64,000 bases of DNA. It comes from Antiquaquibacter soli (GTDB taxonomy: Bacteria; Actinomycetota; Actinomycetes; Actinomycetales; Microbacteriaceae). Position numbers and translations under genes: made by a program. Below are positions 1 through 8,326 of this stretch, one piece after another (the first letter of the stretch is position 1; each line of letters opens with the position of its first letter). The stretch spans positions 806,001 to 870,000 of the forward strand of contig NZ_JAUQUB010000001.1 in the NCBI RefSeq assembly GCF_030580675.1. Direction: 5' to 3'. The notes beneath the pieces were generated by a model, which saw only the letters and a list, made by a program, of their open reading frames with translations, was not told where the DNA came from and did no database searches.

Positions 1-368
1 ACCAGGGGGTGCGCTCGAACGTGTCGATCGCGCTGCGCTACCTCGAGAGCTGGCTGCGCGGAGTGGGCGCCGCCGCGATCGACAACCTCATGGAGGATGC
101 GGCGACCGCCGAGATCAGCCGCAGCCAGTTGTGGCAGTGGATGCACCAGCGCGTCGTCACCGCGGAGGGGCAGCTCATCACGCGCGACATGGTCGAGCGC
201 CTGCTGCGCGAGGAACTCGCCGGAGCCGAGCGGGCACCCGGCGACCGCTTCGACGATGCGGCCGAGGTCTTCCGTGCGGTGACCCTCGAGGAGCACTTCC
301 CCACGTTCCTCACGATCACCGCCTACTCTCGGTACCTCGTCGACGCGCCGGAGCGGGTCGCCGCCTGA
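1..368 (+). CDS. aceB: Malate synthase A, carboxy-terminal fragment
   Basis: The last ~122 residues of malate synthase, the glyoxylate-shunt enzyme that condenses glyoxylate with acetyl-CoA to malate in the cytosol. The segment around NLMEDAATAEISRSQLWQW is a conserved carboxy-terminal stretch of the A-type enzyme, and the preceding QGVRSNVSIALRYLESWL also fits. The frame stays open to the left edge (complete codons from base 3), so the true start is outside the window and the in-frame GTG at 9 is internal. The catalytic barrel lies upstream and is not visible. A strong hairpin follows the stop. The neighbouring aldehyde dehydrogenase also feeds two-carbon metabolism, but co-regulation is only inferred. 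Confidence 0.9.
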   Translation, partial: QGVRSNVSIALRYLESWLRGVGAAAIDNLMEDAATAEISRSQLWQWMHQRVVTAEGQLITRDMVERLLREELAGAERAPGDRFDDAAEVFRAVTLEEHFPTFLTITAYSRYLVDAPERVAA

Positions 369-372
369 GCAG

Positions 373-407
373 GGGCCGCTCCCTGAGGCACTCGAAGGGA
401 GCGGCCC
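373..407 (+). terminator. Hairpin terminator after malate synthase
   Basis: A perfect 12-bp stem (GGGCCGCTCCCT at 373-384 with AGGGAGCGGCCC at 396-407) and an 11-nt loop start 5 nt after the aceB stop. There is no T-tract, which is common for actinobacterial terminators. Confidence 0.7.
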
Positions 408-414
408 TCAGCCG

Positions 415-420
415 TAGACT
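415..420 (+). promoter_or_regulatory. Candidate -10 box for the GAF regulator
   Basis: TAGACT lies 36 nt before the ATG at 457. A GGAG motif sits about 7 nt before that ATG, so this transcript would have an ordinary leader. No convincing -35 is visible. Confidence 0.35.
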
Positions 421-456
421 CTCTGCACCCGCATCACCGACGATCGGAGTGCTGCC

Positions 457-1740
457 ATGCCGAGCCCGTGGACCACCGCCCCCGGCGATGACGCGCGGCT
501 GGCGGCGGCCCGGGCGCACGACGCGGTCGTGGGGGAGCGTGCGGATGCCGCGGGCGTCCGCCGCCTCGTCGAGGAGTCCTGGCGCCGCAGCCTCAGCCTT
601 GCCGTCGACCCCGACCGCCCGCTCGCGGGCGTCGACCTCGACTCGGACGACCTCCGCGAGTACCGGGATGCCCACCCGCTCGCGCTCGCGCTGCCGACGA
701 TCCACCGCCTCCTCATCCGCCACACCTTCGAGGCCGGCCTCATCGTCGCGGTGGGCGACCAGGACGGGCGGCTGCTGTGGATCGACGGCGACCGCACCCT
801 GCGCCGCAAGGCCGAGGGCATGATGTTCGTCGAGGGGGCCGACTGGTCGGAGTCGCGCGTCGGCACGAGCGCGCCGGGCACGGCGCTCGCCCTCGATCAC
901 GGCATCCAGATCCACGGCCCCGAGCACTTCAACCGCATCGTCCATCCCTGGAGCTGCACCGCAGTCCCCGTGCACGATCCCAGCTCGGGCGGGATGCTCG
1001 GGGTCATCGACATCACGGGCGGCGACGACGCCGTCTCCCCGACCACGCTCCCGCTGCTCGAGGCGGCCGTCGCCGCGGTCGAGGCGGAGCTGCGCATCCG
1101 TCGACTCGACGAGCCGGTCGCGCCGCGGCGGGTCATCCAGCGCGCCGTGCCCCGACCGGATGCGACGCTCTCCGTCCTCGGAACAGAGGTCGGTCGCCTC
1201 GAGTCCCGCGGCCGCAGCGTCGAGCTGAGCGCCCGGCACACCGAGATCCTCGCGCTGCTCGCGTGGCATCCGTCGGGCCTCTCCGCGGAGCGCCTCGCCG
1301 ACCTCCTCGGTACCTCGGTGTCGACGCTGCGACCGGAGATGGTGCGGCTGCGGCGCGCGATCGAGCAGGTCGACGCCTCCCTCGTCCCGCTCGCGCGACC
1401 GTACCGGCTGCCGCGCCGGCTCGACCTCGACGCGCACCGTGTGCTCGCGTTCCTCGACCGCGGAGCGCACCGCGTGGCGCTCGCCGGGTACTCGGGCCAG
1501 GTGCTCCCCGTGTCGACGGCGCCGGGCATCCGCGAGATCCGCGACGAGGTGAGCACCCGCGTTCGCGAGTCGCTGCTCACGGATGCCTCGGTCGACACCC
1601 TCCTCGACTACGCCCGCACCGATGAGGCCGCCTACGACGCCGAGGTGTGGGCCGCGGTGCTCAGGATGCTCCCGCCGAAGTCCCCCAAGCGCGCCTCCGT
1701 CGTCGCCCGCCTCGAGCGCATCGAGGCCGAGCTGCGTTAA
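457..1740 (+). CDS. GAF-domain transcriptional regulator next to aldehyde dehydrogenase
   Basis: 427 residues. The amino-terminal half resembles the sensory part of AcoR-type acetoin/alcohol regulators: an early EESWRRS helix, then a GAF-like domain at about residues 85-215 with GVIDITGG near its end. The sigma-54 AAA+ domain of true AcoR is absent, as expected in an actinobacterium. The carboxy-terminal part (about 250-330) contains [28 protein letters not shown], which reads like a winged-helix or transcriptional-regulator fold. It sits 94 nt upstream of an aldehyde dehydrogenase on the same strand, so it most likely controls that gene in response to an aldehyde or alcohol. That role is inferred from position. 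The ATG at 457 has a GGAG ribosome site. Confidence 0.75.
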   Translation: MPSPWTTAPGDDARLAAARAHDAVVGERADAAGVRRLVEESWRRSLSLAVDPDRPLAGVDLDSDDLREYRDAHPLALALPTIHRLLIRHTFEAGLIVAVGDQDGRLLWIDGDRTLRRKAEGMMFVEGADWSESRVGTSAPGTALALDHGIQIHGPEHFNRIVHPWSCTAVPVHDPSSGGMLGVIDITGGDDAVSPTTLPLLEAAVAAVEAELRIRRLDEPVAPRRVIQRAVPRPDATLSVLGTEVGRLESRGRSVELSARHTEILALLAWHPSGLSAERLADLLGTSVSTLRPEMVRLRRAIEQVDASLVPLARPYRLPRRLDLDAHRVLAFLDRGAHRVALAGYSGQVLPVSTAPGIREIRDEVSTRVRESLLTDASVDTLLDYARTDEAAYDAEVWAAVLRMLPPKSPKRASVVARLERIEAELR

Positions 1741-1750
1741 CCGCCCCCTC

Positions 1751-1776
1751 GCAACTCTTCGCAACCTGCGCGCAAC
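1751..1776 (+). repeat. Three phased GCAAC repeats upstream of aldehyde dehydrogenase
   Basis: GCAAC occurs at 1751-1755, 1761-1765 and 1772-1776, i.e. at 10- and 11-bp steps (one helical turn), between the GAF regulator and the aldehyde dehydrogenase. The phasing suits repeated contacts by a DNA-binding protein on one helix face. The GAF regulator is the obvious candidate, but this is inference. Confidence 0.4.
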
Positions 1777-1834
1777 CCTCTCGCGCCTACCGTCGACGGA
1801 ACCGTTAGACAACGACGTCGAGAGGACCACCACC

Positions 1835-3358
1835 ATGACGGTTTACGCGCCCCCGGGACACCCGGACGCCAAGATCACGTTCAAGCCCCGCTACGAGCAC
1901 TGGATCGGCGGGGAGTGGGTGAAGCCCGTGAAGGGCCAGTACTTCGAGGACATCTCGCCGGTCAACGGCAAGCCGTTCGCGGAGGTCGCGCGAGGTACCG
2001 CGGAAGACATCGAGGCCGCCCTGGATGCCGCGCACAAGGCCGCACCGGCGTGGGGCAAGACCTCCACGACCGAGCGCGCCGCCGTGCTCAACAAGATCGC
2101 CGACGTCATCGACGCGAACCTGGAGCTCCTCGCGGTCGCCGAGACGTGGGACAACGGCAAGCCCATCCGGGAGCCGCTCAACGCGGACCTGCCGCTCGCG
2201 GCCGACCACTTCCGGTACTTCGCGGCGGCGATCCGCGCCCAGGAGGGCGGCTTCCAGGAGATGGACGGCGACATGACCGCCTACCACTACAAGGAGCCGC
2301 TCGGAGTGGTGGGCCAGATCATCCCGTGGAACTTCCCGCTCCTCATGGCGGTCTGGAAGCTCGCGCCCGCGCTCGCCGCCGGCAACGCGATCGTCCTCAA
2401 GCCCGCCGAGCAGACGCCCGTGTCGATCCTCGTGCTCATCGAGCTGATCGGCGACATCCTCCCGCCCGGCGTCGTCAACGTCGTCAACGGGTTCGGTGTC
2501 GAGGCCGGCAAGCCGCTCGCGTCGAGCCCGCGCATCAAGAAGATCGCGTTCACGGGCGAGACGACGACGGGTCGGCTCATCCTGCAGTACGCATCGGCGA
2601 ACATCATCCCGGCGACGCTCGAGCTCGGCGGCAAGTCGCCGAACATCTTCTTCTCGGATGTCGCGAGCGAGCGCGACTCGTTCTACGACAAGGCGCAGGA
2701 GGGCTTCGCGCTCTTCGCGTTCAACCAGGGCGAGGTGTGCACGTGCCCGTCGCGCGCGCTCATCCAGAAGCCGATCTACGACTCTTTCCTCGGCGACGCG
2801 ATCGAGCGCACGAAGAGGGCGGTGCAGGGCAACCCGCTCGACACCGACACCCAGGTCGGGGCGCAGGCGTCCAACGACCAGCTGGAGAAGATCCTCAGCT
2901 ACATCGACATCGGCAAGCAGGAGGGCGCGAAGCTCGCCCTCGGCGGCGAGCGAGTGGACCTCGGGGGAGACCTGAGCGGCGGCTACTACGTCGCCCCCAC
3001 CATCTTCGAGGGGCACAACGGCATGCGGCTGTTCCAGGAGGAGATCTTCGGTCCCGTCGTCGCGGTGACGAGCTTCGACGACTACGCCGACGCGATCTCC
3101 ATCGCCAACGACACCCTGTACGGGCTCGGGGCGGGCGTCTGGTCGCGGAACGGGAACGTCGCGTACCGCGCGGGGCGTGACATCCAGGCGGGTCGCGTGT
3201 GGGTGAACAACTACCACGCGTACCCGGCGGGCGCGGCGTTCGGCGGCTACAAGAGCTCGGGCATCGGCCGCGAGAACAACGCCCTCGCGCTCGACCACTA
3301 CCAGCAGACGAAGAACCTGCTCGTCTCCTACTCGGAGACCCCGCTCGGTTTCTTCTGA
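1835..3358 (+). CDS. NAD-dependent aldehyde dehydrogenase
   Basis: 507 residues, full length for the family, oxidising an aldehyde to its acid with NAD(P)+ in the cytosol. Catalytic Cys302 lies in FNQGEVC and the general base Glu263 in [17 protein letters not shown] and the conserved EEIFGPV motif are also present. It belongs to the acetaldehyde/AldB/ExaC-type group that usually neighbours a DUF779 gene, as here, so acetaldehyde or a short alcohol product is the likely substrate. The ATG at 1835 is preceded by a GAGAGGA ribosome site. The longer frame back to 1583 overlaps the upstream regulator and was rejected. Confidence 0.9.
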   Translation: MTVYAPPGHPDAKITFKPRYEHWIGGEWVKPVKGQYFEDISPVNGKPFAEVARGTAEDIEAALDAAHKAAPAWGKTSTTERAAVLNKIADVIDANLELLAVAETWDNGKPIREPLNADLPLAADHFRYFAAAIRAQEGGFQEMDGDMTAYHYKEPLGVVGQIIPWNFPLLMAVWKLAPALAAGNAIVLKPAEQTPVSILVLIELIGDILPPGVVNVVNGFGVEAGKPLASSPRIKKIAFTGETTTGRLILQYASANIIPATLELGGKSPNIFFSDVASERDSFYDKAQEGFALFAFNQGEVCTCPSRALIQKPIYDSFLGDAIERTKRAVQGNPLDTDTQVGAQASNDQLEKILSYIDIGKQEGAKLALGGERVDLGGDLSGGYYVAPTIFEGHNGMRLFQEEIFGPVVAVTSFDDYADAISIANDTLYGLGAGVWSRNGNVAYRAGRDIQAGRVWVNNYHAYPAGAAFGGYKSSGIGRENNALALDHYQQTKNLLVSYSETPLGFF

Positions 3359-3367
3359 GTTCATATC

Positions 3368-3407
3368 TTCGGCGGCCGGGGATCGGCCAGGCTCCCCGGC
3401 CGCCGAA
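3368..3407 (+). promoter_or_regulatory. Perfect 15-bp intercistronic hairpin
   Basis: TTCGGCGGCCGGGGA (3368-3382) pairs exactly with TCCCCGGCCGCCGAA (3393-3407) around a 10-nt loop. It stands between the aldehyde dehydrogenase stop and the DUF779 start, 23 nt before the latter. It may be a terminator, a partial attenuator or an mRNA stabiliser that sets the ratio of the two proteins. Confidence 0.7.
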
Positions 3408-3430
3408 CACTCCCTCTGGAGGAGGCAGTC

Positions 3431-3826
3431 ATGATCGAGGCCACCGTCACGATTCCGGGCGAGACCCGGTCACGCGTCACCTTCTCGGATGCCGCCGTCG
3501 AGCTCGTCGACCGGTTGTGGGCGCAGCACGGCCCCGTGATGTTCCACCAGTCGGGGGGATGCTGCGACGGCAGCTCCCCGATGTGCTTCCCGCTCGGCGA
3601 CTTCCTCACCTCCGACCGCGACATCCTGCTCGGGGTCGTCGAGCTCGACGCGGACCGCCCGATCGAGTTCTGGATTTCCCGCGAGCAGTTCGAGTACTGG
3701 AGCCATACGCATCTCACGATCGACGTGGTGCCCGGTCGCGGCAGCGGGTTCTCCCTCGAAGGACCGGAGGGCGTGCGCTTCCTTCTCCGCTCGCGACTGA
3801 TGGACTCCGCCCGCCCGTTCGAGTAG
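3431..3826 (+). CDS. DUF779 family protein
   Basis: 131 residues, cytosolic, no signal peptide. The motif HQSGGCCDGSSPMC near residues 39-52 is the family signature and its three cysteines could bind metal. Members of this family are regularly found beside AldB/ExaC-type aldehyde dehydrogenases, as here (72 nt downstream). No biochemical role is established to my knowledge. A helper function in aldehyde or alcohol oxidation is inferred from the pairing. The ATG at 3431 follows a CTGGAGGAGG ribosome site at good spacing. Confidence 0.8.
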   Translation: MIEATVTIPGETRSRVTFSDAAVELVDRLWAQHGPVMFHQSGGCCDGSSPMCFPLGDFLTSDRDILLGVVELDADRPIEFWISREQFEYWSHTHLTIDVVPGRGSGFSLEGPEGVRFLLRSRLMDSARPFE

Positions 3827-3829
3827 GCG

Positions 3830-3835
3830 TAGGGT
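3830..3835 (+). promoter_or_regulatory. -10 box for nadE (leaderless type)
   Basis: TAGGGT ends 6 nt before the ATG of nadE. No Shine-Dalgarno sequence lies between. Confidence 0.5.
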
Positions 3836-3841
3836 CGTTCC

Positions 3842-4666
3842 ATGCGGAAGCTTCAGGAACAGATCATCGCCGAACTGAACGTGCGCCCGACCGTCGACCC
3901 CGCCGCGGAGATCGCCGCGCGCGTCGACTTCCTCAAGCAGTACCTGACCGCCTCTCGCGCGAACGGCTTCGTGCTCGGCATCTCCGGCGGTCAGGACTCC
4001 AGCCTCGCCGGTCGGCTCTGCCAGCTCGCCGTCGAGGAGCTGCGCGAGGAGGGCACCCTCGCCGAGTTCATCGCCGTGCGGCTGCCCTACCAGGTGCAGC
4101 GGGACGAGGCGGATGCCCAGCTCGCGCTCTCGTTCATCCAGCCCGACCGCTCCGTGACGTTCAACATCCACCGCGCCGTCGACGGCTTCGAGGACGAGTA
4201 CGCCGACGCCACCGGAGCCGACATGCTCGACTTCACCAAGGGCAACGTCAAGGCCCGCGCGCGGATGATCGCCCAGTACGCTCTGGCCGGCCAGGCGGGT
4301 CACCTCGTTGTCGGCACCGATCACGCCGCCGAAGCGGTGACCGGGTTCTTCACGAAGTTCGGGGACGGCGGAGCGGACCTGCTCCCGCTCTCCGGCCTCA
4401 CCAAGAACCAGGGCCGCTCGCTCCTGCAGCACCTCGGCGCTCCCGAGCAGCTCTACCTCAAGGCCCCCACGGCCGACCTCCTCGACGACAACCCGGGCCA
4501 GACGGACGAGGCGAACCTCGGCCTCACCTATTCAGACATCGACGCGTTCCTCGAAGGCAAGGACATCGACCCCGCCGTCGCCGAGCTCATCGAGCAGCGC
4601 TTCCTGGCGACACGGCACAAGCGCGCCGAGCCGGTCACGCCGTTCGACGACTGGTGGCGTGAGTGA
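3842..4666 (+). CDS. nadE: NH3-dependent NAD+ synthetase
   Basis: 274 residues, the normal length of the ammonia-using form. It converts nicotinate adenine dinucleotide, ATP and ammonia to NAD+ in the cytosol. The ATP-pyrophosphatase P-loop GISGGQDSS is at residues 46-54. [23 protein letters not shown] and KAPTADL are also typical of NadE. There is no glutaminase domain, so nitrogen must come as free ammonia. The stop overlaps the start of a nitrilase-family gene by 4 nt (GTGA), so the two are translationally coupled. Nicotinate phosphoribosyltransferase, an earlier step of the same salvage route, is encoded at 26120-27412. Confidence 0.93.
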   Translation: MRKLQEQIIAELNVRPTVDPAAEIAARVDFLKQYLTASRANGFVLGISGGQDSSLAGRLCQLAVEELREEGTLAEFIAVRLPYQVQRDEADAQLALSFIQPDRSVTFNIHRAVDGFEDEYADATGADMLDFTKGNVKARARMIAQYALAGQAGHLVVGTDHAAEAVTGFFTKFGDGGADLLPLSGLTKNQGRSLLQHLGAPEQLYLKAPTADLLDDNPGQTDEANLGLTYSDIDAFLEGKDIDPAVAELIEQRFLATRHKRAEPVTPFDDWWRE

Positions 4667-5451
4667 GTCTCGTCGCGGTCGCCCAGTTCGCGCCGGGCGC
4701 TGACCGCGAAGAGAACCTCCGCTCCATCCGCGCGCTCGCGACGCAGGCGGTCGCGCGCGGCGCGACACTGGTGGTGCTGCCCGAGTACTCGTCCTACTTC
4801 ACGCCCGAGATGGGCGCGGACTGGGTGGAGGCCGCCGAGCCCCTCGACGGGCCGTTCGTCAGCGGTCTGGCTTCGGTGGCGCGGGAGCTGGGCATCCATC
4901 TCGTCGCCGGTTTTCTGCAGTCGACGGCCGAGGAGCGCTTCTCCAACACTCTCGTCGCGGTCGACGCCGCGGGGGAGGTCGCGGCGACGTATCGGAAGAT
5001 CCACCTCTACGACGCCTTCGGCCAGCGCGAGTCCGACTGGGTCGTGCCCGGGCCGATCGCGCCGCCGGAGACCTTCGAGTGGGAGGGTCTCACCGTCGGG
5101 CTGCAGACGTGCTACGACGTCAGGTTCCCGGAGGTCACCCGACGTCTCGTCGACGCCGGCGCCGATCTCGTCCTTGTGCCGTCGGAGTGGGTCCGCGGCC
5201 CACTCAAGGAGCACCACTGGCGCACCCTCATCACGGCCCGGGCCCTCGAGAACACGATCTTCGTCGCGGCGGCCGACCATGCACCGCCCATCGGGGTCGG
5301 CAACAGCATGGTCGTCGACCCGATGGGGGTGGAGCTCGTCACGATCGGCGAGCAGACGGCTGTCGCGGTCGCGGAGGTGTCCCGTGAGCGCCTCGAGGCG
5401 GTCCGCGAGGTCAACCCGGCGCTCGCGCTGCGGCGGTTCCGCGTGAGTTGA
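4663..5451 (+). CDS. Nitrilase-superfamily carbon-nitrogen hydrolase
   Basis: 262 residues, cytosolic. The Glu-Lys-Cys triad is complete: Glu41 in LPEYSSYF, Lys112 in YRKIHLYD and Cys150 in [10 protein letters not shown]. The RKIHLYD and CYDVRFPE sequences are closest to the Nit1/deaminated-glutathione amidase branch rather than to true nitrilases. The GTG start at 4663 overlaps the nadE stop. In glutamine-dependent NAD synthetases an amidase of this superfamily is fused to the synthetase. Here the two are separate but coupled, which suggests, without proving, a shared ammonia economy. A general repair amidase is the alternative. Confidence 0.8.
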   Translation: MSLVAVAQFAPGADREENLRSIRALATQAVARGATLVVLPEYSSYFTPEMGADWVEAAEPLDGPFVSGLASVARELGIHLVAGFLQSTAEERFSNTLVAVDAAGEVAATYRKIHLYDAFGQRESDWVVPGPIAPPETFEWEGLTVGLQTCYDVRFPEVTRRLVDAGADLVLVPSEWVRGPLKEHHWRTLITARALENTIFVAAADHAPPIGVGNSMVVDPMGVELVTIGEQTAVAVAEVSRERLEAVREVNPALALRRFRVS

Positions 5452-5516
5452 CCCCCGTCACGCCAGCCACTCGCGTGTCACCGGAAGACGGGGTAGGGCC
5501 GCGCCCCCGCCGGTCG

Positions 5517-5522
5517 TAGAGT
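5517..5522 (+). promoter_or_regulatory. Candidate -10 box of the seven-gene signalling/glycan operon
   Basis: TAGAGT lies 25 nt before the first ATG (5548). A purine-rich AGGGGGG at about 5534-5541 serves as ribosome site. No other promoter-like gap exists until 12102, because all downstream junctions overlap. Confidence 0.4.
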
Positions 5523-5547
5523 AATGCTGTAAGCAGGGGGGAACTGC

Positions 5548-6615
5548 ATGGGTGACGCGTACCGTGTCCTGGTCGTGGACGACGACCCGGACGTCGCACT
5601 GTACACGCGGACGGTGCTGGAGAGGCGCGCCGGCGCCGTCGTGAAGGCGGTCGGCAGCCCGCAGGCCGCGCTCGAGTCCCTGGACTCGTTCGACCCGGAC
5701 GTCGTCGTCACCGACATCGAGATGCCCGGGATGACCGGCCTCGAGCTTCTGAGCCGAGTGCGGGTCGCCCGCCCGCTCCTGCCCGTCGTCGTGATGACCG
5801 CCCACGTGTCCGTCGACTACGCCGTCAACGCCCTGCGCGGCCAGGCGGACGAGTTCCTCACCAAGCCCGTCAAGTCCACCGAGCTCGTCGATGTCGTCAC
5901 CCGCCTCGCGGAGGAGGGCCGCAAGGCCCGCGAGTCCGCGGCGGCCCGCGAGGTCGTGCTCGCGGTCGGAGCGCACCCGGATGACGTCGAGATCGGCGTG
6001 GGCGGCATCCTCGCCTCGCACCGCGCCAATGGCGACCAGGTGGTCATCCTGACCCTGTCGCGCGGCGCGGCGGGGGGATCGCCGGATGACCGACAGCACG
6101 AGTCCCTTCGCTCGGCGGAGCTGCTCGGCGCCCGCCTCTTCCTCGAGGACCTCGTCGATACAGAGATCACCAACGGCGGACCGACGGTGCAGGTCATCGA
6201 GCGCGTGGTCGCCGAGGTCGCCCCGTCGATCGTCTACGTGCACTCCAGCCACGACCGGCACCAGGATCATCGCGCCACCCACGAGGCGACGGTCGTCGCC
6301 ACCCGGGGCGTCGGCACCGTCGCGTGCTACCAGAGCCCCTCGTCGACGGTCGACTTCCGTCCGACCCGCTTCGTCTCGATCGAGGCGACCATCGACAAGA
6401 AGCTCGAGCTGCTGAGCTGCTTCCAGTCGCAGACCGACATCCGCAGCTACCTCGAGCCCGACTTCGTCGTCGCTACCGCCCGCTATTGGTCGCGCTACGG
6501 CGGCGGGCGGTTCGTGGAACCGCTCGAGATCCTGCGGGAGACCGCCGACATGTCCACCCAGGCGCGGCGCCGCGAGACGACGAGGCCTTCCGTCGCGGGA
6601 CAGGCGGGCCGATGA
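5548..6615 (+). CDS. Response-regulator receiver fused to PIG-L/LmbE-type deacetylase
   Basis: 355 residues with two domains. Residues 5-120 form a receiver: acidic cluster Asp11-13, phosphoacceptor Asp56 in VVTDIEMPG, Thr84 and Lys106 in TKPV. After a charged linker, residues 135-310 form a PIG-L/LmbE metal-dependent deacetylase with AHPDD at 142-146 and HSSHDRHQDH at 232-241, the usual zinc ligands. This family removes acetyl groups from N-acetylglucosamine-type sugars. There is no DNA-binding domain, so phosphorylation probably switches the enzyme itself. It opens an operon with an ATP-grasp enzyme, a PHP enzyme, a membrane glycosyltransferase, a second receiver and a histidine kinase, which is the likely phosphodonor. 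The substrate is unknown. Confidence 0.88.
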   Translation: MGDAYRVLVVDDDPDVALYTRTVLERRAGAVVKAVGSPQAALESLDSFDPDVVVTDIEMPGMTGLELLSRVRVARPLLPVVVMTAHVSVDYAVNALRGQADEFLTKPVKSTELVDVVTRLAEEGRKARESAAAREVVLAVGAHPDDVEIGVGGILASHRANGDQVVILTLSRGAAGGSPDDRQHESLRSAELLGARLFLEDLVDTEITNGGPTVQVIERVVAEVAPSIVYVHSSHDRHQDHRATHEATVVATRGVGTVACYQSPSSTVDFRPTRFVSIEATIDKKLELLSCFQSQTDIRSYLEPDFVVATARYWSRYGGGRFVEPLEILRETADMSTQARRRETTRPSVAGQAGR

Positions 6616-7598
6616 CCCGCGTGCTGGTGACCGGCGCGGGGGGACCGGCGGGCGTCGCCGTTCTCCGCTCCCTGCTGCGCCGACCGGACGTGACCGTGTT
6701 CGCTGCCGATATGGACGGCTGGGCGAGCGGACTCTACCTGGTTCCCGCGGGGCAGCGCCGACTCGTGGAGCCGGGCCGCTCTCCCTCGTTCGTGGACGGC
6801 GTCGTCGCTCTCGTCGCGGCCGATTCGATCGACGTCGTCTTCTCCACGGTGGATGTCGAGCTCCCGCCGCTCGCCGCGCGTCGCGACGAGCTCGGGGCGG
6901 TCCTCGCGGCGCCGTCGCTCGAGACGCTCGAGGTGACGCTCGACAAGTTCTTGCTCGCCGAGCGCTGCGCCCCTCTGCTCCGCACCCCGGAGACGGCGCT
7001 GCACACCGAAGACGGCATCGCGCGGGACTGGGAGTTCCCGGTCATCGTGAAGCCGCGGCGCGGGGCTGGATCGCGGGGCGTGCGCGTGGTCGCCGACCGT
7101 GCGGGTCTCCAGTCCATCCCCGCCGACGACGCCCTCATCATCCAGGAGTTCCTGCCGGGCGATGAGTACTCGGTGGACGTCTTCGCGGATGCCCGCAGCC
7201 ACGTCATCGCGGCGGTGCCCCGCACTCGTACTCGCGTCGACTCCGGCGTCTCGATCGCCGGGCGCACCGTGCACGACGAGGCGCTGCAGTCCACGGCGGC
7301 CGCGGTGGCCGCCGCCATCGGCCTGAGCGGTGTGGCGAACGTGCAGCTGCGTCGCGATCGGGCGGGCATCCCTGCGCTCCTCGAGGTGAACCCGAGGTTC
7401 CCGGGCGCGCTGCCGCTGACGATCGCGGCCGGTGTCGACATGCCGTCGCTCGCGCTCGACTTGGCGCTCGGTGCCGACCTCCCCGAGTCGCTCGACTTCG
7501 CCGACCTCGCCAACGTGCGCTACCTCGAGGACGTGTTCATCGACCCCGCCGCGGTGCTCGTCTCGGAGTATGCAGCCCACGGCGACGAGGACGGATGA
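6612..7598 (+). CDS. ATP-grasp family ligase
   Basis: 328 residues from the ATG at 6612, which overlaps the previous stop by 4 nt (ATGA). The longer open frame upstream lies inside the deacetylase gene and was rejected. The amino terminus (RVLVTGAGGPAGVAVLRSL) is a Rossmann-like preATP-grasp domain. FPVIVKPRRGAGSRGV at about residues 137-152 is the ATP-binding loop, and IIQEFLPGDEYSVDV and ALLEVNPRFPG supply the adenine- and magnesium-binding residues of carbamoyl-phosphate-synthase-like ATP-grasp enzymes. These enzymes join an acyl phosphate to an amine or similar nucleophile. In this operon it may modify a sugar or add an amino acid, but the substrate cannot be read from the sequence. Confidence 0.85.
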   Translation: MTRVLVTGAGGPAGVAVLRSLLRRPDVTVFAADMDGWASGLYLVPAGQRRLVEPGRSPSFVDGVVALVAADSIDVVFSTVDVELPPLAARRDELGAVLAAPSLETLEVTLDKFLLAERCAPLLRTPETALHTEDGIARDWEFPVIVKPRRGAGSRGVRVVADRAGLQSIPADDALIIQEFLPGDEYSVDVFADARSHVIAAVPRTRTRVDSGVSIAGRTVHDEALQSTAAAVAAAIGLSGVANVQLRRDRAGIPALLEVNPRFPGALPLTIAAGVDMPSLALDLALGADLPESLDFADLANVRYLEDVFIDPAAVLVSEYAAHGDEDG

Positions 7599-8326
7599 CC
7601 GGCCTCGCCGCCTTGCGCGGCGACTTCCATATCCACTCGGTGTTCTCCGACGACGCCGTGTCGACGCTTGCGGAGAACCTCGAGGCCGCCGAGGCGAGGG
7701 GGCTCGCCCGGGTGCGGTTCATCGATCACGTCCGGCAGTCGACCTCCTGGGTGCCCGACTTCGTCGCCGCGGTCGGGTCGTTGGCGGTTCCCTCCTCGAT
7801 CGAGCTGTTCACCGGTGTCGAGGCGAAGCTCGTCGACACGCGAGGGACGATCGACGTTCCTGACGACCTCGTCGGTGTCGGCGCGATCGTCATCGCCGAC
7901 CATCAGTTCCCCGCAGCGGACGGGCCGTGGAGTCCGGGGGAGACGCGCGAGCGCATCGCCGCCGGCCTCAGCCCCGACGCGGTGATCGAGCAGTTCGTGG
8001 ATGCCTCGGTCGCCGCGATGACCGAGTTCGAGCACCGGCATCCGGGCCTGGACGCGCAACTCGCGCACTGGTTCTCGATCCTTCCGAAAGTGGGACTCAG
8101 CGAGGAGCAGTTGACCGACGAGCAGCTCGAGCGGTGGGCACGCGCGGCAGCGGATACCGGCACCGCGATCGAGGTCAATGAGAAGTGGGCTTGCCCCGGA
8201 CCGCGGGCGATCCGCGCTGCGCTCGCCACGGGTGCGCCGATCGTCGCCGCGACCGACAGCCACGACTCGAGCGAGGTGGGCCGGTACGACCGGGTCGCCG
8301 CCATCCTCGAGGAGGCGACGGCGTGA
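7595..8326 (+). CDS. PHP-domain metal-dependent phosphoesterase
   Basis: 243 residues, ATGA overlap with the ATP-grasp gene. The PHP metal ligands are present in order: GDFHIHS at 9-15, IDHV near 44, GVEAK near 71, ADHQF near 103 and ATDSHDSSEVG near 220. The family includes histidinol phosphatase and polymerase-associated phosphoesterases that use a two- or three-metal centre. No polymerase or histidine gene is nearby, so this is not HisK by context. It most likely hydrolyses a phosphate ester formed in the pathway of the neighbouring glycosyltransferase. That is inference. Confidence 0.82.
   Translation: MTGLAALRGDFHIHSVFSDDAVSTLAENLEAAEARGLARVRFIDHVRQSTSWVPDFVAAVGSLAVPSSIELFTGVEAKLVDTRGTIDVPDDLVGVGAIVIADHQFPAADGPWSPGETRERIAAGLSPDAVIEQFVDASVAAMTEFEHRHPGLDAQLAHWFSILPKVGLSEEQLTDEQLERWARAAADTGTAIEVNEKWACPGPRAIRAALATGAPIVAATDSHDSSEVGRYDRVAAILEEATA

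Noticed and set aside
457-1740. AcoR-like sigma-54 activator
   Set aside because: The AAA+ domain with its GAFTGA motif is absent and no -24/-12 promoter is seen. Only the sensory part resembles AcoR.
1805-3364. 519-codon minus-strand open frame opposite the aldehyde dehydrogenase
   Set aside because: The translation is low-complexity (Arg, Asp, Val, Leu rich) and the plus strand encodes a full ALDH with catalytic residues.
5453-5493. CCCCGTC...GACGGGG as a terminator after the amidase gene
   Set aside because: Only 7 bp with a 27-nt loop; too weak to call.
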